DNA of 64,000 nucleotides from UMGS1696 sp963643035 (GTDB lineage Bacteria > Bacillota > Clostridia > Oscillospirales > CAG-272): NCBI GenBank assembly GCA_963643035.1, contig CAVIKO010000006.1, positions 1 through 64,000 on the forward strand, given 5' to 3'. A program made the position numbers and the translations under genes. Positions 34,372 through 42,740 of this stretch are shown here, piece after piece; the stretch's first letter is position 1; each line of letters begins with the position of its first letter. The notes beneath the pieces were generated by a model. It saw only the letters and a program-made list of their open reading frames with translations. It ran no database searches and had not been told where the DNA came from.

Positions 34372-34770
34372 ATGCAGATTTCTGACGTTATCGCCGATAT
34401 GCTGACCAGAATCAGAAATGCGAATAACGCAAAGCACGAGACCGTAGACGTACCCGCATCCAACATGAAGAAGGCAATTGCCGACATCCTGCTGAACGAG
34501 GGTTACATCAAGGGCGTGCAGGTAATTGAAGACGGCAAGCAGGGCATCATCCGCATCACGCTGAAGTACGAAGCAGGCAAGCAGAAGGTTATTCACGGTC
34601 TGCGCCGCGTATCGAAGCCGGGTCTGCGGATTTACTCCAACTGCGAAGATATGCCGAAGGTTATGAACGGACTTGGTATCGCGATCGTATCCACATCCAA
34701 GGGTATCATGACCGACAAGAAGGCAAGACGGGAAAACGTAGGCGGCGAGATCCTCGCTTTTGTCTGGTAA
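34372..34770 (+). CDS. rpsH: 30S ribosomal protein S8
   Basis: 132 residues; S8 binds the central domain of 16S rRNA and in E. coli represses the spc operon. DVIADMLTRIRNANNAKHETVDVPASNMK and GLGIAIVSTSKGIMTDKKARRENVGGEILAFVW are diagnostic. AGGAGG upstream. Confidence 0.97.
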   Translation: MQISDVIADMLTRIRNANNAKHETVDVPASNMKKAIADILLNEGYIKGVQVIEDGKQGIIRITLKYEAGKQKVIHGLRRVSKPGLRIYSNCEDMPKVMNGLGIAIVSTSKGIMTDKKARRENVGGEILAFVW

Positions 34771-34789
34771 GAGAAAGGGAGGTTAAGAG

Positions 34790-35329
34790 ATGTCAAGAAT
34801 TGGTAGAGCTCCCATTACGGTACCGGCTGGTGTTACCGTAACCGTGGGCGAAGAGAACCTGATCACCGTTAAGGGTGCAAAGGGCGAGCTGACGTACAAG
34901 GCTCCCGCATCCATGACCGTTACCGTTGACGGTGCTGTCGTACACGTATCCCGTCCCGATGACGAAAACGAGAGCCGCGCACTCCATGGTCTGACGAGAA
35001 CTCTGATCCACAATATGGTGGAGGGCGTATCCAAGGGCTACGAGAAGAAGCTGGAAATCGTCGGCGTTGGTTACAGAGTAGCAAAGGAAGGCAAGCGTAT
35101 CGTACTGAACGTCGGTCACTCGCACCCGATCTACTTCAACGAAGACGACAAGGTAACGTTCGACGTACCGGATGCCAACACGATCATCGTGAAGAGTTTT
35201 GACAAGCAGTACTGCGGTCAGATCGCGGCGAATATCCGTTCGAAGAGACCCCCGGAACCGTATCACGGCAAAGGTATCAAGTACAGCGACGAACGTATCC
35301 GTCGTAAAGCCGGTAAGACTGGTAAATAA
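34790..35329 (+). CDS. rplF: 50S ribosomal protein L6
   Basis: 179 residues. MSRIGRAPITVPAGVTV, two L6 repeats, and the C-terminal RSKRPPEPYHGKGIKYSDE are diagnostic. GGGAGG upstream. Confidence 0.97.
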   Translation: MSRIGRAPITVPAGVTVTVGEENLITVKGAKGELTYKAPASMTVTVDGAVVHVSRPDDENESRALHGLTRTLIHNMVEGVSKGYEKKLEIVGVGYRVAKEGKRIVLNVGHSHPIYFNEDDKVTFDVPDANTIIVKSFDKQYCGQIAANIRSKRPPEPYHGKGIKYSDERIRRKAGKTGK

Positions 35330-35347
35330 GGAAAGGAGACGTTATAA

Positions 35348-35707
35348 ATGGTTACTAAGAAGGATAAGAATGCGCAGCGTCTTAAGAGACATGCGAGAGT
35401 TCGTGCAAAAGTGTCCGGTACCGCTGAACGTCCCCGTCTCGCTGTTTACCGTTCCAACGCACACATTTACGCACAGATCATCGACGACGTGGCTGGAGTT
35501 ACGCTCTGCGCAGCTTCTTCCACCGAAAAGGATTTCGGCTCCATCGGCTCCAACAAGGAAGCCGCTAAGAAGGTCGGCATGACCATCGCCGAAAGAGCAA
35601 AGGCCAAGGGCATCGAAGAGGTAGTTTTCGACCGTGGCGGTTACATCTATCACGGACGTGTATCGGAACTGGCGGCAGGCGCGCGCGAAGGCGGCCTTAA
35701 GTTCTAA
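35348..35707 (+). CDS. rplR: 50S ribosomal protein L18
   Basis: 119 residues; L18 binds 5S rRNA. KRHARVRAKVSGTAERPRLAVYRS and the C-terminal YHGRVSELAAGAREGGLKF are diagnostic. Confidence 0.97.
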   Translation: MVTKKDKNAQRLKRHARVRAKVSGTAERPRLAVYRSNAHIYAQIIDDVAGVTLCAASSTEKDFGSIGSNKEAAKKVGMTIAERAKAKGIEEVVFDRGGYIYHGRVSELAAGAREGGLKF

Positions 35708-36100
35708 TTCCGGTTTGTACACATAACTCCTGGTGCAGGGAAACGAGGAGAACGCGAGGAAAACGGGGAGAACGGTCGCTGATGAATCGTAGATTCATTG
35801 CGCCTGGCAAAACTTTTATGAGAATAAGAGGGAGTGCTTCGTTTTCCTGTGTTGTTCGGTTCTAAATCCGTTTGTTTATCTCCTTTGTGCAGTTCGCTGT
35901 GCAGGGGAGGATACTGCCTGTCGTAGGGTGGTATTGGGCTGCATCTTTCGTTCTTAAGGCTGTATTGCAGCTTTTGTCCCGGTTTTTATGGCGGCATTGC
36001 GGGCAGATTCCGAGCCTGCTTCCTATGTGGTAGGGTAACGTAATGGCGTCGTGCAGGAGTTATCAGAACATCATTTCTAAAAATAATTTGGAGAAACGAA
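35708..36100. other. 393-nt spacer rplR-rpsE bounded by a 10-bp inverted repeat
   Basis: No gene seen. ATAACTCCTG at 35723-35732 is exactly opposed by CAGGAGTTAT at 36054-36063, enclosing 341 bp. A remnant of the dispersed repeat (GGCAAAACTTTTATGAG) lies at about 35813-35830, after a G-rich stretch (GAGGAAAACGGGGAGAACGG). The rpsE start is preceded by TTTGGAGAAACGAA. Confidence 0.6.
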
Positions 36101-36607
36101 ATGGCTAACAAGAGATTTAATCCCGATGAGCTGGATCTGCAGGAAAAGCAGGTCGTCATCCGCCGCGTATCCAAGACAGTCAAGGGCGGTCGTATCGCTC
36201 GTTTCGCAGCTGTTATGGTAGTCGGCGACGGCAACGGACATGTAGGCTACGGCATCGGCAAGGCTGCCGAGGTACCGGAAGCAGTCCGCAAAGCAATCGA
36301 AGATGCGAAGAAGAACATGATCGAAGTATCTCTCAATGAGGTAACGATTCCGCACGAAGTGCTGGGTATCTATGGCGCAGGCACCGTACTGCTGAAGCCG
36401 GCTCCGAAAGGTACCGGTATCATCGCAGGCAAGACGGTACGTGTCGTGATGGAACTTGCGGGCATCAAGAATGTACGTTCCAAGTGCCTCCGTTCCAACA
36501 ACCCGGTAAACGTTGTGAAGGCTACCTTTGAGGGTCTGAAAGCGCTCCGCACCGCTGAGCAGGTTGCAAAGACCAGAGGCATCAGCGTAGAGCAGGTAAC
36601 GGAATAA
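36101..36607 (+). CDS. rpsE: 30S ribosomal protein S5
   Basis: 168 residues; decoding-site accuracy protein. DELDLQEKQVVIRRVSKTVKGGRIARFAA and GYGIGKAAEVPEAVRKAIEDAKKN are diagnostic. Confidence 0.97.
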   Translation: MANKRFNPDELDLQEKQVVIRRVSKTVKGGRIARFAAVMVVGDGNGHVGYGIGKAAEVPEAVRKAIEDAKKNMIEVSLNEVTIPHEVLGIYGAGTVLLKPAPKGTGIIAGKTVRVVMELAGIKNVRSKCLRSNNPVNVVKATFEGLKALRTAEQVAKTRGISVEQVTE

Positions 36608-36622
36608 GGGAGGTTATGAGTG

Positions 36623-36802
36623 ATGGAAAACGTAAAGGTTACTCTGAAGAAGAGTCTCATAGCCGCCAAGCCCAACCAGAAAGCGACTGCTGCGTCTCTT
36701 GGTCTGCGTAAGATCGGCGATGCCGTGGTACATGAGGCTGGTCCGGTACTGGACGGTAAGATCAAGGTGCTTTCTCACCTGGTGATCGTGGAGAAGGCGT
36801 AA
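36623..36802 (+). CDS. rpmD: 50S ribosomal protein L30
   Basis: 59 residues. VKVTLKKSLIAAKPNQKATAASLGLRKIGDAVVHE is diagnostic. GGGAGG (36608-36613) is 9 bases before ATG 36623; a GTG directly before it is possible. Confidence 0.95.
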   Translation: MENVKVTLKKSLIAAKPNQKATAASLGLRKIGDAVVHEAGPVLDGKIKVLSHLVIVEKA

Positions 36803-36844
36803 GCCCTCCGAATGAAACGAACTATTGATAGGAGGATATAACTT

Positions 36845-37285
36845 ATGAAGCTCCATGAACTGACACCGGCTCCCGGTTCCGTTAAGGATGGATTCCGTGT
36901 TGGAAGAGGTCCCGGCTCCGGCAACGGCAAGACGGCGGGCAAAGGTCACAAGGGTCAGAATGCACGTTCGGGCGGCGGTGTTCGTCCCGGATTTGAAGGC
37001 GGTCAGCTTCCTCTGTACAGAAAGCTGCCGAAGAGAGGTTTCCACAACCACTTTGCGGTACACTACGCAATCGTGAATCTGGAGACTCTGAATCGTTTTG
37101 AAGACGGCGAAACCGTAAATCTTGAAAAGCTTATGGACGCCGGTATTGTGAAGAAGCCCCTCGACGGTCTGAAGGTACTCGGCAACGGCGAAATCAAGAA
37201 AAAATTAACCGTTGAAGCTTCGGTTTTCTCTGCAAGCGCAAAAGAAAAGATTGAAGCGGTGGGTGGAAAGACCGAGGTGGTATAA
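36845..37285 (+). CDS. rplO: 50S ribosomal protein L15
   Basis: 146 residues. MKLHELTPAPGSVKDGFRVGRGPGSGNGKTAGKGHKGQ and RPGFEGGQLPLYRKLPKRGF are diagnostic. TAGGAGGA lies upstream; the stop abuts the secY start. Confidence 0.97.
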   Translation: MKLHELTPAPGSVKDGFRVGRGPGSGNGKTAGKGHKGQNARSGGGVRPGFEGGQLPLYRKLPKRGFHNHFAVHYAIVNLETLNRFEDGETVNLEKLMDAGIVKKPLDGLKVLGNGEIKKKLTVEASVFSASAKEKIEAVGGKTEVV

Positions 37286-38617
37286 GTGTTCGAGACCATC
37301 AAGAATGCGTGGAAAATTGCGGATCTGAAGAAGAAGCTGCTCTTTACCCTGTTCATTCTCGTATTGTACCGGGTAGGCACAGCGATTCCGGTTCCGTACC
37401 TGGATTCCAACCAGCTGAGCCTGTATATGTCGGCGACGAACGGTTCGATCTTCCAGTATCTGAACATCATCACCGGTAACGCATTCTCGCAGGCGACACT
37501 GTTTGCACTGGGTATCAACCCGTATATCACGGCATCCATCGTAATGCAGCTTCTCTGCATTGCGATTCCCGCCCTTGAAAACCTTTCCAAGGAAGGGGAA
37601 GAGGGCAGAAAGAAGATCAACCAGATCACCCGTTACGTTACGGTTGGTCTCGGACTTTTGACCGCGTTCGGCTACTATCAGATTCTGAAGTCGAACGGCG
37701 CGATCATTGACACTGGCGTTTTCGCAGCGATTGTAATTATCGCGAGCTACTGTGCAGGCTCCGCGCTTGTGATGTGGCTTTCCGAGAAAATCAACGAAAA
37801 CGGCATTGGCAATGGTATTTCCATGATTCTTTTCGTGAACATCATCTCCCGTCTTCCCTCTACTGCTCTGTCCCTGTGGAACTTTATCACGGGCAAGGCG
37901 CAGTATATGAAGCGGGACGACACGGTGGGTACGATTCCGTGGTGGCTCGGCACGATCATCGCAGTTCTTGCGGTTGTGATTTCGATCGCCATGGTTGCGT
38001 TCATCGTATTTGGTACGAATAGTGAACGCAGAATCCCTGTACAGTACGCAAAGAAGGTAGTTGGCAGAAAGATGTACGGCGGTCAGTCGTCGAACCTTCC
38101 GATTAAAGTGAACATGACGGGCGTTATGCCGATCATCTTTGCAAACTCCATCATCACGATTCCGGCTACGATTGCTATGTTCTGCCCGACACCGAAGGAA
38201 GGCTCCTTCTGGGCCGGCTTCCTCGGACTGTTCCAGGCAGACAGCGTCGTATACGCGATCTTGACGCTCGTTCTCATTGTCGCGTTCTCCTACTTCTACA
38301 TCTCCATTTCCTTCAATCCGATTGAAGTGGCGAACAACATGAAGGCGAACGGCGGCTTTATTCCGGGTATCCGTCCCGGCAGACCGACTGCGGAATATAT
38401 CAACAAGATCCTGTCCCGTGTAACCTTCATCGGCGCGATCTTCCTGGGTATCGTTTCCGTAGTGCCGCTGATTGCGAACATCATCGCAGGCGGTGCAATG
38501 GCAAGTCTGGCGTTCGGCGGCTCGTCCCTCATTATCGTTGTGGGCGTAGTCCTCGAAACGATCCGCGAGATCGAAGCGCAGATGACCATGCGTCACTACA
38601 GAGGCTTCCTGGAATAA
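37286..38617 (+). CDS. secY: Preprotein translocase subunit SecY
   Basis: 443 residues with ten membrane helices forming the SecYEG channel. FTLFILVLYRVGTAIPVPYLD, GINPYITASIVMQLL, GIGNGISMILFVNI and KANGGFIPGIRPGRPTAEYINKIL are diagnostic. GTG start immediately after the rplO stop, with GAGGTGG inside the end of rplO, so translation is probably coupled. Confidence 0.97.
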   Translation: MFETIKNAWKIADLKKKLLFTLFILVLYRVGTAIPVPYLDSNQLSLYMSATNGSIFQYLNIITGNAFSQATLFALGINPYITASIVMQLLCIAIPALENLSKEGEEGRKKINQITRYVTVGLGLLTAFGYYQILKSNGAIIDTGVFAAIVIIASYCAGSALVMWLSEKINENGIGNGISMILFVNIISRLPSTALSLWNFITGKAQYMKRDDTVGTIPWWLGTIIAVLAVVISIAMVAFIVFGTNSERRIPVQYAKKVVGRKMYGGQSSNLPIKVNMTGVMPIIFANSIITIPATIAMFCPTPKEGSFWAGFLGLFQADSVVYAILTLVLIVAFSYFYISISFNPIEVANNMKANGGFIPGIRPGRPTAEYINKILSRVTFIGAIFLGIVSVVPLIANIIAGGAMASLAFGGSSLIIVVGVVLETIREIEAQMTMRHYRGFLE

Positions 38618-38921
38618 TCATCATCCAACAAGCGGCGTTCTCTCCAAATTCATGGAAAGTGCGCCGCTTATTGCCGTTATTCCGGGGATGCAGGGGAATG
38701 CGCGGGGAACGGAATGCTTCTCGAGAAGAGGGAAGAATGCGATAGCGATCTCCGTGCTTGGCAAGAACTTTTGTGAAAACGGTATATTTCCGCACTCACT
38801 TTGTATACCGTTACGAGCGATACGAAAAAACGAAAAATATCATATAGTATAAAGTTTTTGGAAAGGGGTGCGGGGGAAATCTTTTTTTCAAATAAGGTTC
38901 CTCCGCAAAAATCAAATCAGC
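38618..38921. other. 304-nt spacer secY-adk with R1 hairpin
   Basis: No gene seen. It holds the G-rich post-stop vocabulary (GGGGATGCAGGGGAATGCGCGGGGAACGG), a fragment GCAAGAACTTTTGTGAAAACG, and R1 copy d (38849-38905). Confidence 0.6.
38849..38906. repeat. Dispersed hairpin element R1 (copy d)
   Basis: TATAAAGTTTTTGGAAAGGGG leads into GCGGGGGAAATCTTTTTTT, opposed imperfectly to AATAAGGTTCCTCCGC. It ends 16 bases before the adk ATG, where no ribosome-binding site is apparent. Confidence 0.88.
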
Positions 38922-39560
38922 ATGAGAAAATTAAATCTGATTCTCCTGGGCGCGCCGGGCGCTGGCAAGGGCACACAGGCAGAAATCATTTCGGAACGAT
39001 ACGGAATTCCGGCGATTTCCACGGGTGCGATGATCCGTGAAGCGATTGCGTCCGGCAGCGAGCTGGGCAAGAAGGTCAAGAGCTACACGGAGAAGGGTGA
39101 TCTGGTGCCGGACGGCGTGGTGATCGACATCATCAAGGCGCGCATGGCAAAGGATGACTGTGCAAACGGCTTCATCTTAGACGGATTCCCGCGTACGGTT
39201 CCGCAGGCAGAGGCACTCGAAAAGATGGGCGTCGAAATCACGGACGTGGTGTCCATTGAAGTGACGGACGAATCGATCATGGAGCGCATGGGCGGCAGAC
39301 GTGTCTGCAAGAAGTGCGGCATGACGTACCACGTGAAGTACAATCCGTCCCCCGCCGGCGATAACTGCCACTGCGGCGAACCGCTTACGATCCGTTCCGA
39401 CGACGCACCGGAAGTTGTAAAAGAACGGCTTATGGTATATCATGCCCAGACAGAGCCGCTCAAGGATTTCTACAAGTCCCGCGGCCTCCTCAAACTCGTC
39501 TACGGTCAGGAAAAGCTTGAAGATACCACAGCTTTGATGGCTGCTGCATTAGAGGAGTAA
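38922..39560 (+). CDS. adk: Adenylate kinase, zinc-binding LID
   Basis: 212 residues; interconverts ATP+AMP and 2 ADP. P-loop ILLGAPGAGKGTQA at the start, DGFPRTVPQAEAL, and a LID with CKKCGMTYH and NCHCGEPL forming a four-Cys zinc site, usual in Gram-positives. ATG 38922 starts the fold; no clear ribosome-binding site precedes it and an R1 hairpin ends 16 bases upstream, which may affect expression. Confidence 0.97.
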   Translation: MRKLNLILLGAPGAGKGTQAEIISERYGIPAISTGAMIREAIASGSELGKKVKSYTEKGDLVPDGVVIDIIKARMAKDDCANGFILDGFPRTVPQAEALEKMGVEITDVVSIEVTDESIMERMGGRRVCKKCGMTYHVKYNPSPAGDNCHCGEPLTIRSDDAPEVVKERLMVYHAQTEPLKDFYKSRGLLKLVYGQEKLEDTTALMAAALEE

Positions 39561-39565
39561 CTTGG

Positions 39566-39645
39566 CAGAAAACGGGGAGACGCAGGGGGAACGGGACACT
39601 TCTATTCAAGTACCGTCCCGTAGCCCCCGCATCCCCCAAAACCGT
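39566..39645. repeat. Long G/C-rich inverted repeat between adk and map
   Basis: GGGGAGACGCAGGGGGAACGGGAC pairs (with small bulges) with GTCCCGTAGCCCCCGCATCCCC across a loop ACTTCTATTCAAGTACC. There is no T-run. The left arm resembles the G-rich sequence that follows several other stop codons in the window. Confidence 0.75.
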
Positions 39646-39675
39646 ATCTTCCACCATGGATAAGGATTATATAAA

Positions 39676-40437
39676 ATGATTATTATTAAGACAAAAGAGC
39701 AGATTGAAAAGATGAAGGTGGCCGGCAGGATCACCGGGGAAGCGATTCTGGTTGCGGCGGAGATGATCAAGGAAGGGGTCACGACAAAGCAGATCGACGA
39801 GAAGATCCGGCATCATTTTGAAAAGAACGGTGCGAAGCCGTCGTTTTTGGGATACGGCGGATTTCCGGGAAGCGCGTGCATATCGATCAACAACGAGGTG
39901 ATTCACGGGATCCCGTCGGCGGACAGAGTGCTGCACGAAGGGGACATTGTGAAGATCGACGTGGGCGCGTACATTGGCGGTTTCCACGGGGACAGCGCGA
40001 ACACGTTCCCGGTTGGCAAGATCTCTGCGGAGGCGCAGCGACTGATCGACGTGACGAAGGAGAGCTTCTACCGCGGTGTGGCGGCGATCGACGTTGAACA
40101 CGGCAGAATCGGGGACATCGGACACGCCATCGACAGCTACGTGGTGGAAAACGGCATGACGACGGTGAAGAAGTACGTTGGACATGGCGTAGGTCACGAT
40201 CTGCACGAGGATCCGAACGTGCCGAACTACGGAACGGCCGGTCGCGGCCCGAGACTGTGCCGCGGCATGACGATAGCGATCGAGCCGATGGTGAATCTGG
40301 GCGGTCCTGAGGTCATCGAGCGTCCCGATCACTGGACGGTGGTCACACGGGACGGCAGCCTGTCCGCACATTATGAGCATACCTGCGCTCTCACACCGGA
40401 CGGTGTGATTCTGCTTACCAAGGTGGCAGATATATGA
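39676..40437 (+). CDS. map: Methionine aminopeptidase, type I
   Basis: 253 residues; removes initiator Met. The five metal ligands are visible: Asp in KIDVGAYIGGFHGDSANTF (two), His in GHGVGHDLHEDPNVPN, Glu in AIEPMV, and Glu in the C-terminal YEHTCALT. It overlaps the KOW gene by 4 bases (ATGA). Confidence 0.97.
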   Translation: MIIIKTKEQIEKMKVAGRITGEAILVAAEMIKEGVTTKQIDEKIRHHFEKNGAKPSFLGYGGFPGSACISINNEVIHGIPSADRVLHEGDIVKIDVGAYIGGFHGDSANTFPVGKISAEAQRLIDVTKESFYRGVAAIDVEHGRIGDIGHAIDSYVVENGMTTVKKYVGHGVGHDLHEDPNVPNYGTAGRGPRLCRGMTIAIEPMVNLGGPEVIERPDHWTVVTRDGSLSAHYEHTCALTPDGVILLTKVADI

Positions 40438-40742
40438 ACATGGCGGAATTGTACGTCGTGCAGTCCAAGCGCGGCAGGGATCGGAAACGGCTCTGCCTTG
40501 CCACAGGCACAGCGGACGCACCCTATCCGGCGGTATATATCGTAAACGGTGCGCTTCATCCGGTGGAAAAGCCGAAGGTGAAGAATATCGCGCATCTCCG
40601 GTGGATCGCACCGCTTTCCGCGGAAGATAAACACACACTTGCTATAGCATATACGAACAATACAATAGCGGAAATTCTTGCGAAATATGAGCAAAACGGA
40701 GAAAATGCGAAATTGATTCCAAAAGATGAAAATCACGCTTGA
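40434..40742 (+). CDS. KOW-domain RNA-binding protein (L14e-like)
   Basis: 102 residues. The N-terminal VVQSKRGRDRKRLCLATG is a KOW/L14e-like motif and KPKVKNIAHLRWIAPL follows. Proteins of this type sit between map and infA in many Clostridia and are thought to bind rRNA; the exact job is not established. ATG 40434 overlaps the map stop, with AAGGTGG upstream. The infA promoter begins inside its last codons. Confidence 0.85.
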   Translation: MNMAELYVVQSKRGRDRKRLCLATGTADAPYPAVYIVNGALHPVEKPKVKNIAHLRWIAPLSAEDKHTLAIAYTNNTIAEILAKYEQNGENAKLIPKDENHA

Positions 40743-40767
40743 CAGAAGCGAATATTTTCAGTATAAT
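40739..40767 (+). promoter_or_regulatory. Perfect consensus sigma-A promoter for infA
   Basis: TTGACA at 40739-40744, 17-bp spacer, TATAAT at 40762-40767, identical to consensus at 12 of 12 positions. The -35 overlaps the KOW stop. It would drive infA and the alpha-operon genes independently of the upstream spc promoter. Confidence 0.92.
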
Positions 40768-40773
40768 GTATAA

Positions 40774-41185
40774 GTGATATGCTGTGCGATAGGGATATTT
40801 TTGCCCAAAATCGTACCGCGTATCCGCATTTTCGGAGCAATCCGGTCATGCGGTGCTGTTTTTCACCGGCAATTTACCGCTCCCTTTCCTATCCGATCCG
40901 CGGCTGATTCAATGGATTTGATGGAATGGATCGGCAGGCGCAGGACTTGCCCTGCGCATCTATGGCAGAAGAGAATCCCATAATCCGGAGGCTCGATGGA
41001 CTGCCCGCGTTTCTTTGCGCGTCAAAATTGCAGAAGAAAAAGGGCTCCCTTGCGGAAATGCGGATCGATGCGGAAGATCTGCGCCGATACCCATCGGACA
41101 ACCGTTCCGCGGTCGGTCTATCGCCGCAAAGTATGTACCGGAGCGATGAAGAATCCTATGGAAATAACGCAAGGAGGAAACGCAT
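40774..41185 (+). promoter_or_regulatory. 410-nt leader of infA
   Basis: Between the consensus promoter and infA lies a long untranslated leader. One clear hairpin is GGCGCAGG/CCCTGCGC (about 40936-40958). No terminator with a T-run and no known riboswitch motif was recognised, so control may be translational. Confidence 0.5.
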
Positions 41186-41407
41186 TTGCCGAAGGATGAT
41201 GTAATTGAGTTTGAAGGAACCGTCGTGGAAGCTCTGCCGAACACTACGTTCAAGGTAAAGCTCCCGAACGATATGATCGTGACGGCGCACATTTCCGGTA
41301 AGCTCAGAATGAACTATATCCGCATTCTCCCGGGCGATAAGGTCACTGTGGAAGTCTCCATTTATGACCCAACCAAGGGCAGAATCACCTGGAGAACAAA
41401 AGGCTGA
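41186..41407 (+). CDS. infA: Translation initiation factor IF-1, TTG start
   Basis: 73 residues, OB fold; IF-1 occupies the A site during initiation. PKDDVIEFEGTVVEALPNTTFKVKLPNDM and ISGKLRMNYIRILPGDKVTVE are diagnostic. AAGGAGG lies 9 bases before a TTG; no in-frame ATG exists near, so a TTG start is well supported. It is driven by a perfect promoter and a long leader. Confidence 0.97.
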   Translation: MPKDDVIEFEGTVVEALPNTTFKVKLPNDMIVTAHISGKLRMNYIRILPGDKVTVEVSIYDPTKGRITWRTKG

Positions 41408-41789
41408 TTGCGGCATGACGGTCGCATCCGGTCAGAGACTTGCGTAAACTCTGTACCGCCGACGTTGTGTGCTTATCCTGGCGCGGATATTGTATCCGTA
41501 TTTTCCAGAGTGTCCTTGCAGCGGAATGCTGTGCGCGGCTTTCTGTATCCAAAGCCGTGTGAATCGACAAAGAGTTGCTTGGCGGAGAGGCCGGTTTTCC
41601 CGCCGGCGTTGACGGTTTCGCATTTCCCGTCGCGCCCGATCTCCGGCATACCCGGACGAGCCTGACAGACAATTCGGTCTGCCGCGCCCGATCCAAAACA
41701 GCGGAGGGACGAGATTCGTTCTTTCGCACGGCACGTTCCGCGTTCTGTCCCGGACGTGGAACAAACAAGAAGAAAGGTGGAATTATACT
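41408..41789. other. 382-nt spacer infA-rpmJ
   Basis: No gene seen. Short inverted repeats are present (CGCGGATATTGTATCCG; GGCTTTCTGTATCCAAAGCC at about 41539-41558; GGTTTTCCCGCCGGCGTTGACGG). No promoter or known leader motif recognised. Confidence 0.5.
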
Positions 41790-41903
41790 GTGAAAGTTAA
41801 GCCTTCCGTAAAAAAGATCTGCGAAAAGTGCAAGATCATCAAGCGTCACGGTCATGTGATGGTGATCTGCGAGAACCCGAAGCACAAGCAGAGACAGGGT
41901 TAA
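41790..41903 (+). CDS. rpmJ: 50S ribosomal protein L36, zinc type
   Basis: 37 residues, MKVKPSVKKICEKCKII then the C/H zinc ligands in HGHVMVICENPKHKQRQG. It is the C+ form. GTG start with AAAGGTGG upstream. Order infA-rpmJ-rpsM is canonical. Confidence 0.97.
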   Translation: MKVKPSVKKICEKCKIIKRHGHVMVICENPKHKQRQG

Positions 41904-41934
41904 TTGAAGAACCAGAGAAAGGTGGAAGAAGCAA

Positions 41935-42303
41935 ATGGCTCGTATTTCCGGTGTTGATATTCCGAATTCGAAGCGTGTGGAAATCGCTCTTACCTACATT
42001 TATGGTATCGGCAGAAAAAGCGCGAACGATATTCTCAAGAAAACCGGCATCAATCCCGACATCCGTGCAAAGGATCTGACCGAGGACGACATCGCAAAGC
42101 TGCGTGACGTCATCGAAAATGAATACACCGTAGAAGGTGAACTCCGTCGTGAAGTCGCCATGAACATCAAGCGGCTCGTGGAGATCAACTGCTATCGCGG
42201 CATCCGTCACAGAAAGGGTCTCCCTGTGCGTGGTCAGAGAACCAAGACCAACGCAAGAACCAGAAAAGGCCCGGCTAAGACGATTGCCAACAAGAAGAAG
42301 TAA
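41935..42303 (+). CDS. rpsM: 30S ribosomal protein S13
   Basis: 122 residues. MARISGVDIPNSKRVEIALTYIYGIGR and CYRGIRHRKGLPVRGQRTKTNARTRKG are diagnostic. AAAGGTGG upstream. Confidence 0.98.
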   Translation: MARISGVDIPNSKRVEIALTYIYGIGRKSANDILKKTGINPDIRAKDLTEDDIAKLRDVIENEYTVEGELRREVAMNIKRLVEINCYRGIRHRKGLPVRGQRTKTNARTRKGPAKTIANKKK

Positions 42304-42323
42304 TAAAGGAGTGAGAGGACGAA

Positions 42324-42722
42324 ATGGCTAAAGTAGCTGCTAAGAAAGTCATCAAGAAGCGTCGCGACCGGAAGAATATTGAAAAAGGTCACGCACACAT
42401 CCGCTCTACCTTCAACAATACCATCGTGACGATCACCGACGTTATGGGCAACACCGTATCGTGGGCATCCTCCGGCGGCATGGGCTTCAAGGGTTCCAAG
42501 AAGAACACGCCGTTCGCTGCACAGACCGCTGCCGAAGCTGCCGCAAAGGGAGCTATGGAACATGGTATGAAGACGGTGGAAGTATATGTAAAGGGTCCCG
42601 GCAATGGTCGTGAAGCCGCTATCCGCGCACTCCAGACTACCGGTCTTGACATCACCCTCATCAAGGACGTTACCCCGATCCCGCACAACGGTTGCCGTCC
42701 GCCGAAGCGCAGAAGAGTATAA
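42324..42722 (+). CDS. rpsK: 30S ribosomal protein S11
   Basis: 132 residues. AHIRSTFNNTIVTITDVMGN, GSKKNTPFAAQTAAEAAAK and PIPHNGCRPPKRRRV are diagnostic. Confidence 0.98.
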   Translation: MAKVAAKKVIKKRRDRKNIEKGHAHIRSTFNNTIVTITDVMGNTVSWASSGGMGFKGSKKNTPFAAQTAAEAAAKGAMEHGMKTVEVYVKGPGNGREAAIRALQTTGLDITLIKDVTPIPHNGCRPPKRRRV

Positions 42723-42740
42723 TTTAGGAGGAAAATACAC

